Below, one piece after another: positions 40,001 through 52,300 of a DNA stretch of 64,000 nucleotides. This DNA comes from Symbiodinium natans. Lineage: Eukaryota; Sar; Dinophyceae; Suessiales; Symbiodiniaceae. Made by a program: the position numbers and the translations under genes. Location: positions 1,229,375 to 1,293,374 of the forward strand of contig CAJNDS010002235.1 in NCBI GenBank assembly GCA_905221605.1, given 5' to 3'. The notes beneath the pieces are model-generated. The model ran no database searches and was not told the origin of the DNA. It worked only from the letters and a program-made list of their open reading frames with translations. Within the stretch, counting starts at the first letter, position 1. Each line of letters opens with the position of its first letter.

Positions 40001-43000
40001 ATGGTCATAGTAATCGCACTAGTAGCAATCAGTACGACTAACAGCAACAACAACAACAACAACATGCATATCGACAACAGTAGTAGCAGGCACAGCAACA
40101 GCAATAGCATCAGTAGCATGGGTAACAAAAGCACTAACAATGTATTTAGCACTGAAAACGGTCAGAACGTTACACGATAAAGTGCATTGACAATGTTCGT
40201 AATGCGATCAGTAACCATCAACAAAAGATACTCGACATACTGGTGGTAACAATGATCGCAGTACTCCAAGTACTTTGCATCATCGTCCTCGTCGTCGCCA
40301 TCCTCGTCTTCATCTTCATCCATCTTCATCATGAACCAAAAAATAGACAACAACGCCAATCTGAATCAACTGCTTGGGTTTCAGGGTCCATTGCGGTAGG
40401 GATCGTTGCCGCAGGTGGGGCGAACTTGCCCCATGTGCGCGCAGAATTGCACGGTGTGCCCTGGCCCTCTAAAGAGCTCTAGAGCGTCAAGGTTCACAGG
40501 CTTTTGGCTTCGAGGTGTCGGGCTTAGGCTTATGTGTTAAGCTTTGGTTTTAGGGTTCTTTGGCCTTAGTGTTTCGGGGGTTTCGAGACTGGCAAGGGGG
40601 AGCTTTTGAGCGAGGATTCGGTTGAAGTGGTGCCGCCGTTGGTGTTACTCAGTTTGCAGTGTGCGGAAGTCTTGAAGTTTACCCTTTATTTCCGCGGCTA
40701 GTGCATAAGCAAGAATCCCGCCATCCCAGGTGCACCAACGCCACCACTTGCCAAGGGTGCAAAAATGGCCAGTACCTCACGCACACGCACTGGTGCGACC
40801 ACGCCGCTCAGACGGGAATCAGCGTCCTGTTGCACGTCTAAACCCAAAATTGGGGCTTTATCTTCTTTTAAGTGAGTGGGGTTTGGCGCTCTAGGGCCTA
40901 AGGTCAAGCTCTTCAGGGCGTGAGGTGCAAAGTTTTTTGGGTTTAAAGCTTACGTTCCTGGAGGGTCGCTTGTGAGCTTGCTGACTTTGCAAGCGCCAAA
41001 GCCCTTCAACGCCGCGCCTTGGACAGGGGGATTTGAACAAACTTTGAAACCCTCAGCCTACACACTGAAAACCTGAAAGCCTGAAATCCTCAAGCTCCGA
41101 CAATTCCCGCACTTCTGAACCCTAAAAGCCCTAAACCTTACATTCCTAAACCCTAAACCCTTAAACCCCTACACCCGACAATTCCCACACCTCAGCCTAA
41201 AAGCCCCAACAACCATACGTTCACAAACCACCCAAACCGCCCTCAGGAGTGTCCCGATGGCTACTACAAGTTCGGCACAGGAGACGAAGGGCGTGTCTGC
41301 AAGGCTTGGTGGGTGGGGGGGGTGGGGGGGAAGGGGTTCTCACCCAAATCCCCAAACCCTAAGCCCTAAACCCAACCCCCGAATCCCCAAACCCTAAGCC
41401 CTAAACCCAACCCTAAACCCTAGGTAGCGGGTTTTCTCAGCCTGTGGGGCCTTCGAGGGCAACGTCCAGCCCTGCAGTAAGTTGCTAGAGGTTTCGGGTC
41501 GAGGGTTTAGGGTTCAGGTTTTTGCGCCCAGGGTTCCCCAAAAAAGACCCTGAAATTCCCAACTGTCCCCGGACGGTCTAAGCAACAGAAGCCCTAACTT
41601 CTATTCAGGTTTCGGCCCCCCCCCACCCCCCCCTGCAAGGGCTCCACACCTTTAAGGGCCCCCTTGCAACCACTTTGAGAGCATAGGCATGAACCCTAAG
41701 CCCTAAAGGTTTAGGGCTTAGGGCTTAAGGTGATTTAGGGTTTAGGGTTTAGGGTTTAGGGTTTAGGGTTTAGGGTTTAGGGTTTAGGGTTTAGGGTTGG
41801 ACCTCAAGCTTGCGTTTCGGGCTCGCAAGGCCGTTCTGTGCATGCACAGTTCTTCGTCTCCAAAGTCGATGGTTCCATCGACAAGGGGCCGTAACAATGA
41901 CGATGTTTAGAGGTGTTCGAAGAGCAGGGAATGAAGGCCTCGGTCGGAGTTTTAGGGTTTTCAAGCACCCTAAATCCTAAACCCTAAATCATAAATCTGA
42001 AGGTTTGGCGTTCAAAGCTTGGGTGGAATGAACAAAACGCCCCCCCCCCCCCTTGCAACCCGAACGAAGCCACACCACGACCGGGAGGTTTGCCACTCCA
42101 CCTGCAATACCTGCCTGGGCCCGGAAGTGTGTACTGAGCGCCGGGCTCGGCGAAGGGGAACCTGGCTTCAGGGTTTGGGGGCTTGGGTTTAGGCTCCCCT
42201 TACACTAAGAGTCCTTAATGGGGGTTTTCATAGGGGATACCAGAATTGCTACTAAGGGCTGTTAGCATGAAGGTTTTAGGGCTTAGGGTTTGGAGTGGCT
42301 TCAGGGCTCTACGTTCGAATCCGCCAATGGTTGAAGTTGGATCTCTTCAGTGGGCTTGCAGGGTTCCAGAAACAATATGCACACACACACACACACATCG
42401 TTTTATTGAAGAACATTCTGCTCTAATGTGTCTTACTGCACGGTTTTGTAGAAAAGTAAGACACCATCTCCAACCGGCGGTTGGGTGTGATGCTGGTTGA
42501 CATCTGGGTTACGGAGCTGGGGAGGGCTCGCCTGTTGGCCTAAACCCTAAACCCCTGAACCCCTGAACCTCTAAATCTCTAAACCCCTAAACCCCTAAGC
42601 CCGAAGCCCTAAACCCTAAACCCCCGAACCTTAAACCCTCAACCCCAAAGACATGCCTCACGAGCTGAAGCACATGATCTCCTCCCTGTCTTTGAAGATA
42701 TCCAGCGATTTCTTCGAGTGCCAGCTGGGAGTGGGTAGCCGGGCCGGATGATGTTTACCATTCCAGTATAGTAAGCGCTGAGATCTCGAGCGAAGACATT
42801 TTCTGCCAATAATGCAACAATCTCAGTTTTGGTATGGATAAACGCTACGTTTTTCCAGGAAGTTGTGGAGCCTCCCTTCTTCCGCAAAGAGATCACCCGC
42901 TCGAACTCGGGAAGCCCGTCTCCTGAGTCGCTGACGTCGGCGACCCCCCATCGCCTCTGCGCCCGTTTCTTGCCAGTGATGTGGCAACATCCGGACAGAC

Positions 43001-46000
43001 TGACACTGCAGCAAACTCACATGTCCCTGCAGTGCCAGCCGGGTGGGGCGGGGCTTTGGATGCCGAGTCACAGGGCGGTGATGAAGGAGAGGCCGAAGTG
43101 GAGATGGAGCAAGAGGATGAGTGAGGGGCTCTTTCTGTTTTCGCAAATCTGGCCACCCGCTAGATTGCAGTTTTGGGGTCGCGAGGCTGAGGACGTATCG
43201 AGTTATTTGACTGAGTGTGGGTGCTAGTAATTATTGTCATATTGTTCAGTCAGGCACCAGCTAGCTGGAGTTGTCGCAAAGCATATAAGTGATATCTTAT
43301 TAGGTGGTTACTTGTACTTACTGGCTGAATCATGAAGCGTCGCCCAAGTTAGATCTCCAGTCACGGGTCCTTTTTGCTTGGACACACGATGTTTGCTGAG
43401 GCGGTCTTGCAGAATTGCAGCCTTTCTTTACGAAGGTCCCACAAAGAGAATCCCAATACAAAACGACCATGTGCATTCGCCTGCAAGCCCCCTACTCCCT
43501 AAACCCTAAACCCTAAGTCCTAACCCCTAAACACTTCCAAGCCAAAAGGTGCAAGCAGGGCACCTACCTCGCTCCAGATGGCTCCTGCCAGCAGGATTGT
43601 CCAGAAGGCTCGATCTCAGGGTTAGGGGTCTAGGGTTTAGGGTTTAGGTTTTAGGGTTTAGGGGTATAGGGGCCTAAATAGTCAGATTGTTTTTTTTTTT
43701 TTTTTTTTGGGGGGGGGGGGGGTTATTATAGTATAGTTCTAAAGGGATCATATGAGAACATTAGTAGTAATGATTCCGACCCCTATATTAGGGTTTGAGG
43801 TTTCAGGCTTAGACTTGGAGTTTAAGGAATTGCGTTTAGGGTTTCGGGCGTCTAGGATTCGGGGTTTAGGGCTGGGGGTTTAGGAGTTATCCGTCCAGGA
43901 TTTCGGGTTGAGGGTTTGTAGTATAAGGTGTTGGGGTTTAGGGTTCCTGTATTAGGGCTTAGGATACCTTTGTTGTTCTCCATGTGGATTTCTCATGGCC
44001 CTAAACCCTAAACCCTAAGCGCTAAACCCTTAAGCCTAAGCCCTAAACCCTAAACCCTGCTGCTGAGCCGGGAGCCCTGGATGCATGAGCGCTTTTAGAA
44101 GCAAGCCCAGGACAGGGCAACGACCAGGACTACGAAACCCTTATAGGGTAAGAGGGGTATGTAACCCAAGGTTCCCTAATACTCCCTACTACTCTTCCCT
44201 AAGGTTCCCTTGGTACCCACCCCCCTTGAGCCACCCTCCCTTAAGAACCCTAAAAAAAGACCAGGGCTATGAAACCGTAAGCCTTGAACCCTAATGATAC
44301 CCATGTTGGGGAGCCTTTTGTTTAAGGGTTGGTTTAGGGTTTAGGGTTCAGGGTTTAGGGTTTAGGGTTTAGGGTTTAGGGTTAGGGTTTAGGGTTTCGG
44401 GTTTAGGGTTTAGGGTTTACAGGGCTGTGCCGTTGCCGAAGGCTACTACAAGCTGCAAGGCACGGACGGCGTCGGCGGCACTTGCCTCTTGGTTTGAACT
44501 TGCCTGTTAGCCAAATTCAGCCCAACAATCTGCGAATTAAAAACACGGCGATTTCAACATCCGTGAACACAACTAGATAGTCACGAACGAAGCAACATAT
44601 TGCTGCAGGCAAGTCGCTGAACAAATGAACTCGTTAGTACAAATTACAAGGATCATTGAGTACACATATAGGCACTTCTCTACCTCAAACCCCAAACCCT
44701 AAACTTGGGGTACCCTGAATTCAGGGGTCGGTGTTATGACAGTTGAGGTAACGGTCCTGAAAGGTTGGCATCCCCTCACACCCCCTTACCCTTCAAGCTT
44801 TAGGGACTATAATTAGGATGAGGTTGTGTTTTAGGTTTGACTTCCGCAAATGCGAGCACAACCGAGGCCCCATTTGCCCACATAACTGCGCGGAGTGCGC
44901 AGCAGAGAAGTCGCTTGGGCTTTCTTCAGAGGGTTCTAGAACCTAAGCCCTAAGCCCTAAGCCCTAAACCCTGCACACAAGACCCACCCTTCAATTGCCT
45001 CCCATGGCCGTCAAAGCCGCAAACCCCGAGAGAATCAATCCCAAGTGACATTGCGTAGGCACTTCAGAAGCCAGCCTCGCAAGATCTCTAAACCCTGAAC
45101 CCTGAACCCTAAACCCTAAACCCTGAACCCTGAACCCTGAACCCTGAACCCTGAACCCTACCGACTCCCCGAAGCGCAGTTTCTTCTTGGGTGTACCTAC
45201 TGATATGGCTAGTCCATGATGCAACAAGAAGAATGGTAGAACCCTATGGTTGTCATGACGGTTGTGGCTAGTGCGGTTCGTAAGTTAGGTGAGAAGAGGA
45301 TGAGATGCCCATCCTCTGGAAATCGGGGCCCCTTTCTGGGTCCCCTGTCTAGCACGGCACCCTTTAAAAATACGGAGCCGAAACCCTAAAGTCTAACAAT
45401 TGAGAGTTCATGGCACTTAATAGCCCAATTAGAACTGCACTTATAATGCAAATGAAACCATGTCAGGGCACTGAAGAGGCTTAAAAGTGGGTTGTAAGTG
45501 CAGTCATAATTGGATTATAAGTGCCATGAACCTCCAAGTAGCCCTAAACCCTAAACCCTAACCCTAAACCCTAAACCCTAAACCCTAAACAATTTCGGGA
45601 TTTAGTGGACCCCTAACCGCGCGGAGTTCGAGGAATTCCCAGGATGGCCAAGCATTCACAAACCGAAACCCGTTGTTAGGGTTTAGGGTGTAGGGTTTAG
45701 GGTTTCGGGTTTAGGGTTTAGAGTTTATGGTTTAGGGTTTAGGGGGGAACCCCTAAACCCTAAACCCTAAAGACCCAAGACTGAATGTCCCCAAAAAAGC
45801 CCTAAGACCCCCCAAAATCTCCCGAGGCAGTGCACCATCTGTGCCAACAGCACCTACCTCCACGACAGCCAGTGCAAGCCCCGCTGTCCGGATGGCCCCA
45901 CACCAGCACCGGATGGGTTTAGCGATGCTTGGGTTAGTTTAGGGTTTAGGGTTTAGGGTTTAGGGTTTAGGGTTTAGGGTTTAGGGTTTAGGGTTTAGGG

Positions 46001-46283
46001 TTTAGGGTTTAGGGTTTAGGGGCCAGCATTGGAGGGGGTTGGTTGGGGTTGAAGGGGTTTCAGAGCTTTGAGGGGTTTAGGGTTTGGGGTCTAGGGTTTG
46101 GGGTTTAGTTGGGGTGTTTGTGCGTTTGGGTGGAGTGGGGGGTAGTCTCGGGGTACACTGGGGAGTCTTTGGGGCGGTGTTGGCTGCACAGGGACGTAGG
46201 TGCGTTGGGGCTTTAGGGACTTAGGAGGTTCGGGGTGAGCGACTTTGAGCGACTTGGGGTTGATATGGTTTAGGGTTTAGGGT

Positions 46284-46329
<46 letters not shown>

Positions 46330-49300
46330 GGTTTAGGAACTCAGGAGTTTAGGGCTGAGGGGTGAGCTTAGGCTGGAGGGGGTGCTTATGGTTTAGGGTT
46401 TGGGGTAGACCTTTGGCCCTACAACGTGTCCAAGTGGCCAAGACTGCAACTACCGCCTAAATTAACACCCTAAAGCCTACAGCATGGACTTCTGAGAGTT
46501 TGCATGCGGGCGAAGTCAGGTAGCTCGGTAGCTCGGGTTTGGGATTCAAGGTGTCAGGTTGCAAAGCAATTTCTCTGTTAGGTGTGCACTGTGGTACTAG
46601 CACTGCCGCGTGCTCTTGTGTGCATCATCTCACACTCTAGACAACCCTAAAAAGCCGAAGCCACGCAAAGCCCCCAAAGAGCAACAGACCCGAACCGCCA
46701 AAACCCGAACCTCCAAACACCAAAACTCTCAGCACGCGTGACTCAAGCGCGGCATGTCTGCAGGCTGGCAGCAAGACCCAACGGGCCCAAAATAGCCCTA
46801 AACCCTAAACCCTAAACCCCCACTTCGACCCAAGGCTGGTACCACAACGGCGAGGACGCCTGGAATCGGGAGTGCCTCCCCTGCACGCGGGGCTGCAGCC
46901 AATGCCCGGGACCCCAGAAGCTCAGGGTAGACTCTCCCAATTCCTAGACAGTGTTTAGGGTTTAGGGTTTAGGGTTTCGGGTTTAGGGTTTAGGGTTTAG
47001 GGAGGTTGCATGCTCAGAGAACATCTATATCCCCCTTGGGAATTATTTTTGTTTGTATAAAAATCAAGAGGATATTAAACATATTGTTTTTGTTGAGGTT
47101 CTAAGGGGAGTCTAGACATCAGCATCAGTAGGGCAGATTGTATGTCAGGCAAACCCTAAACACAAAGCCCTAAACTCTCCCTTATAACAACTCTACTAAG
47201 CTTGTGGAGCCTTAGGGGGTTTTTGAGTTGGGCCGGATCGGGGGTTCCGGAGGTTGCGAGATCTGGGAGGATGCTCCACTACCATGTCTCACAGCCTTCA
47301 GCCAAAAGTCAGGTCGGTTAGGGTTTAGGGTTTAGGGTTTAGGGTTTAGGGTTTAGGGTTTAGGGTTTAGGGTTTAGGGTTTAGGGTTTAGGGTTTTAAA
47401 GGGGGCAAACTCATCAGGAGACCACACCTCTGAACCCCCCCCCCCCCCCCTAACCTGTGAACCCGGTGAGCTGTGTCAGGGGGCTGAGCTGTGCTACAGT
47501 GGTGGACTCCTCGCTCCGATTCTTCCCACTTGGTGGACGCAGATGGTCGCTACAGTGATGGGTTTAGGGTTTAGGGTTTAGGGTTTAGGGTTTAGGGTTT
47601 AGGGTTTAGGGTTTAGGGTTTAGGGTTTAGGGTTTAGCTTTAGGGTTTAGGGTTTAGGGGTTAGGGTTTAGGGTTTAGGGTTTAGGGTTTAGGGTATTGC
47701 GCCTCCGGCATCTGCAGGGGAAGCTGCCCCTCGGGCGCCCTTTGGCGCGATCAGACAGGAGAGCCTCAGGATCCGGCGCCTTCGACGCCGGCGGCCTTCG
47801 GCATCTGCAATGACATGTCCCGGTCGGGCGTTTGCACTTATAACCTCCCGAAACCTTAAAGGGTTTAGGGTTTAGAGTTCAGGGTCCAGGGTTCAGGGTT
47901 CAGGGTTCAGGGTTCAGGGTTCAGGGCTTAGGGGTTGGTTGGGGCTGCGAAGCCCACCCCCCTCCCGTCCATTCCAGAAGGGGCTCAAGTAGCTTGAGTT
48001 GAGTCAAGCGCTTTGCGCATTTGCCCCAAAAGGCTTACTTGGTGGCCGAGTGGCACCCTTTTCCTGTTTTTTGTTTTTTGTTCCGGCTTTTTTGGCTTCA
48101 AGGTTCCATTATGAAGTAGCCAACCCAAAAAACGTGTGCAGTGCCCTTATGATAACATGGTTACTGAGGTATCAGGGTTCAGGGTTTAGGGTTCAGAGTT
48201 CAGGGTCCAGTGTTTCAGGGTTCAGGGTTTAGGGGGTTAGTTGAGGGTTCGAAACCAGCTTCCAAAGAACCACAAGAGATCCAAGATCACCCTAAACCCT
48301 GGACGCGAAACCCGAAACCCGAAGCCCTAAGCCCTAACCCCCCCCCCCCCCCCCCTAACAACCCCAAGCCGATCCCTGAAAACCCTCCAACTTCCAGGCA
48401 CCGAGCAGCACTTCTGCACGGAGTGCAAGGCCTGCTGGGTGGAGGGGCAACTCCCCTGGTGCTTTAGGGTTTAGGGTTTAGGGTTTCGGGTTTAGGTTTA
48501 CATGGAGGTTCATGGGTAGTTACAAGTGGGGTTATAAGTAGGGTCACGATAATCATAACTGGTTACAACCTTATTTAGGGTACGTATAACCCTACTTATT
48601 AAGACCCATGAACCTTCAAGTGGACGCCCTGGGTTTAGGGGGCCCGGGGGCCATGCTGGTGAGATTTCAGGTTGAGCTCTCGGCCCTTTACGCCCGAATC
48701 CCTGAACCCCATACCCCCCAAAAAACCCTAGAGGTTCTGCTTTCAGCAGGCTTTGGTTGAGGGTGCGAATTCGGGTTAGGCGGTCAGGGGTCCTAAAGCT
48801 CCAGGCCCTCGACCCCTAAACCCTAAGCCCAAACCCTAAACCCTAGAACCCTGGAACCTTAGAACCCTAGAACCCTAAACCCTAAACCTAAAGCCTAAAC
48901 CCTAAACCCTAAACCCCCCTTCCCATTGCAGTTGTGCGAGGATGGCCTTTTCTTGAACCCAGATGCCACTTGCGCGTCAACCTGCAGGGGGCCCTAGAGA
49001 TTTCTTGGAGGATTCATGGATTGTTATAAGTGGGTTCTGAGCAGGGTAACTATAATTACACCTGGTTATAGCTTAATTTGAGGTACTTTAAACCCTAAAC
49101 CCTACACCCTAAACCCTAAACCCTAAACCCTATAAAAACTACCCTTCAAGTCGGATGCGGCTGGTGAGGTCTTGCGGTTTGGGGTTTAGGGCTTCGGGCC
49201 TCAAAGCTATGGGGCTTAAGGCGTCCCCAAAGTAATCTCAAAGGCTCAAAAAATCGTAAGTTTTTTCACATTCGGTTGTAGGCGGCCTAGGGTTTTAGGG

Positions 49301-52300
49301 CCTAAAGAAGTGGTTGGAAGGGCCGCGGAAGGGGGGGGGGTTAAACGGTCAGGCTTCTTGTCATGCTGATATGCTTGGTTCGCCCCTGCGGGCTGGCGTT
49401 TGCCACTGGCGGGTTTGAATTTCTGGGAAATGTTCAACATACCGACTGGGCATACTCCTTGAACGAAATTAAGGGGCATGGTAAAGTCACTCCTTTTATT
49501 CTCCTTTTTAAATTCAGGCTAAGGGGTATGGGTTTGGGGTACGGTGAATGGTTCTTAGAGACCTACAAAGCACGCGAAAGGGCTGCGAGGGGGGCGGTGG
49601 GGGGGGGGGGATGTTGAACCTGCGATCCCCCAGGGAAGCTGGACGAGTAGGTTTAGGGGGTTTAGGGTTTAGGGTTGAGGGCTTAGGGTTGGTTTAGGGT
49701 TTAGGGTTTAAATCACACCTAAAGGCTCCTGCGTTGTGCTCGTTTAGGGTATAGATGATCATCCTCTTGCGCTCACCCCAAAAAAAACTAGAGCCTTCAG
49801 GTAAACCCTAGGACCTGAACCCGAAGAGTCCTACCCGAAACCCTAAACCCCAACGCCTACACCCTAAACCCGAAGCCCTAAAAACCCTAAAAAAACCCTA
49901 AAAACCCTCAAAACCCTAAAAACCCCAAAAAACCCAAAAACCCTAAAGACCCTAAACCCTAGCCCTAAACCCTAAACCCCAAAACACCCTGAACCCCTAA
50001 GAGTTCCAGGTCCCGACGGCTTCTTCCAACTGCCCGGCGAGGGCGGCGTCGGCGGGGTCTGCCAGCTCCTGGGCTTCATTTGGTGCAGGGTTTAGGGTTT
50101 AGGGTTTAGGGTTTAGGGTTTAGGGTTTAGGGTTTAGGGTTTAGGGTTTAGGGTTTAGGGTTTAGGGTTTGTTTTTGGTGAGTGTCCTGGGCATCATTTG
50201 TTTCCCTAAGGATCCATGTACCTGTACAGTATATACTTGGGCCCTAAAGCTACTATATAGGAACCCCTTTTAAGGCCCAAGTATATCCTATATAGGTACG
50301 TGGATCCTTAGGTTTTTTTAAGCAGGCGGGTTTAGGGTTTAGGGTTTTTAGGGTTTTTAGGGTTTAGGGTTTTAGGGTTTTAGGGTCATTTTTTTAACAG
50401 GCGGGTTTAGGGTTTAGGGTTTAGGGTTTAGGACTTAGGGTTTAGGGCTTAGGGTTTTAGGGTTTAGGGTTTTCGGGTTTAGGGTTCATGCTTAGGGGTT
50501 TGATGCGCGGCGGTGCAGGGGTCTAGGGCTGAGGGGTTTAGGGTTTAGGGTTGTGCCGTTTTGGGTTCAGTGTGTAGGATTTAGGGTTCCAGGGTTCCAG
50601 GGTTCTAGAATTTTGGATTCTGAAATTTTACGGGTTTTAGGCTCGTGGGTTCAGGGGGTTAGCGTTCAGGGGTATCTTGGGGCTTACGATTTCGGGATCC
50701 GGTTTTACAATTTTAGGGTTTAGGGTGTAGGGTTTTAGGGTGTAGTAGGGTTTAGAACCTGAGGGTTTTTTAAGGTGTCGGGTTTGTGGCTGAGTTTGTT
50801 TTTTGTGTTTGGGGTTCGGTTGTTTTGTGGGTTGACGATTTGAGGATTCCTCCCCCTGTAGCACACCCAAAACCCTAAACCCTGTATTATGGATTCCAGC
50901 TGACTGCGCTGTTTTTTTTCCCTCCTTGCCCCACACCCAGGGTCTGTCTCAAGCAGCAGTGCCGCAATTTAGAGTTCAGGGTTTAGGGTTTAGGGTTGAA
51001 GGGTTTAAGGGTTTAGGGGCTTAGGGGCTTAGGGGTTTAGGGTTTAGGGTTTAGGTTTAGGGGATGCTTGGCAGTTCTTCGGTTTCCTTTTGCTCGCTTG
51101 CCTGCAGCTCCTGTTTCCAGGGCTCCTGAGGAACCTTCTTGGACCAACTCCCTTAAGGACATCTCAGTCGCCCTAATAACTCTAAAGCCCGAATTAAAAA
51201 CCTAAACATACAGAAGTTCTGCCCCTAGGCTACTCTAAACCCTTAGTCAATCTCTAGATCCCTAGGGCTGTGAGAAACGCTAGAGCAAGAAGCGTTCTGT
51301 CTTCAGCGTAAGTCATGGCCCTGGCGGGTTCCCAGTGTAGAGTTCAGGGTTTAGGTTTACTATTATTTGCTTAAGCACCCCAAAACAATAAAACAACAAT
51401 AATCCCCATATTACCCTTAATAAGGAAGATTTTTTTTTGTTCTGTCGGGGTTCTTGAGCAATTCGTAGTTTACGATGTTGGGCTCGGCCATGATGTCTTC
51501 GGCTTTCGAGCCAGCATCAAGTCCTGAAAGATGGTTTCGGGATGTTTAGGGTTGAGGGTTTGGGGTTTAGGGTTTAGGGTTTAGGGCCTAGGGCCTAGGG
51601 TTTAGGGTTCCGACAGTGTAGGCTTCACTTACAGGCTCAGGGAACTTAGCAAACAGGCTATAAGTCGTAAGTAATTATACTAGTACTTTCACTCACTTGC
51701 GGGTTTTCCTAGCTAAACTCTGGGGCTTGGGGGTTCGGGATGGTTCGGGTTTCATTGAGTATGGCTTGGGGCTGCTTTAGAGAGATCTTAAGGATTGCAG
51801 GGGGTCTAGGGTTTCGGGCTTTGCTAGCGGCCCGAAGCCGGAAATATATCTAGAAACTCTGCGGTGTAGGGCTCAGGGTTTGCAGTTTAGGGTTTAAGGT
51901 TTATTCCACACCTCCCCTGCGGTCAATCAGCACCAGGCTGTGCGCGGAAAACTGCACCAAGCACCCCGGCGACGTCTTCATCTGATCCTAACCTGAAACC
52001 CTAAACCCGCTAAACCCCCCTACACCCTGACCCTAAGCCTTAAGCCCTCTCGGAAACTCTGCCGCCGAACCCATTGGGCGATTAAAGCCCTATTACTAAA
52101 GCCTATTACGGCTTAGGGCTTAGGATCCTGAATCCGTGGGAACCCTAAATCCCCAAATCCCCAAACCCGAAAACGCCAAAAACCCAAACACACTGAAACG
52201 CCAAAAGCTGCAAACCCCGAACCCAGTCCACGGATTCGCACCAAAATCCTCAAACCACTAAAACCCCGAAACGCTGAAACCCTATAAAACCCATTCCACG

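Noticed and set aside
39949-40359. Leu-rich and Asp/Glu-rich ORFs
   Set aside because: Low-complexity trinucleotide-like DNA read in different frames.
41434-41480. Candidate exon ACGAFEGNVQPC with a GTAAGT-like donor
   Set aside because: Exon 45 joins exon 46 directly in phase with perfect cysteine spacing; including this segment breaks the frame.
46420-46460. Candidate exon TTCPSGQDCNYR
   Set aside because: Exon 50 (CPD plus G) joins exon 51 (GWYHNG) directly and in phase.
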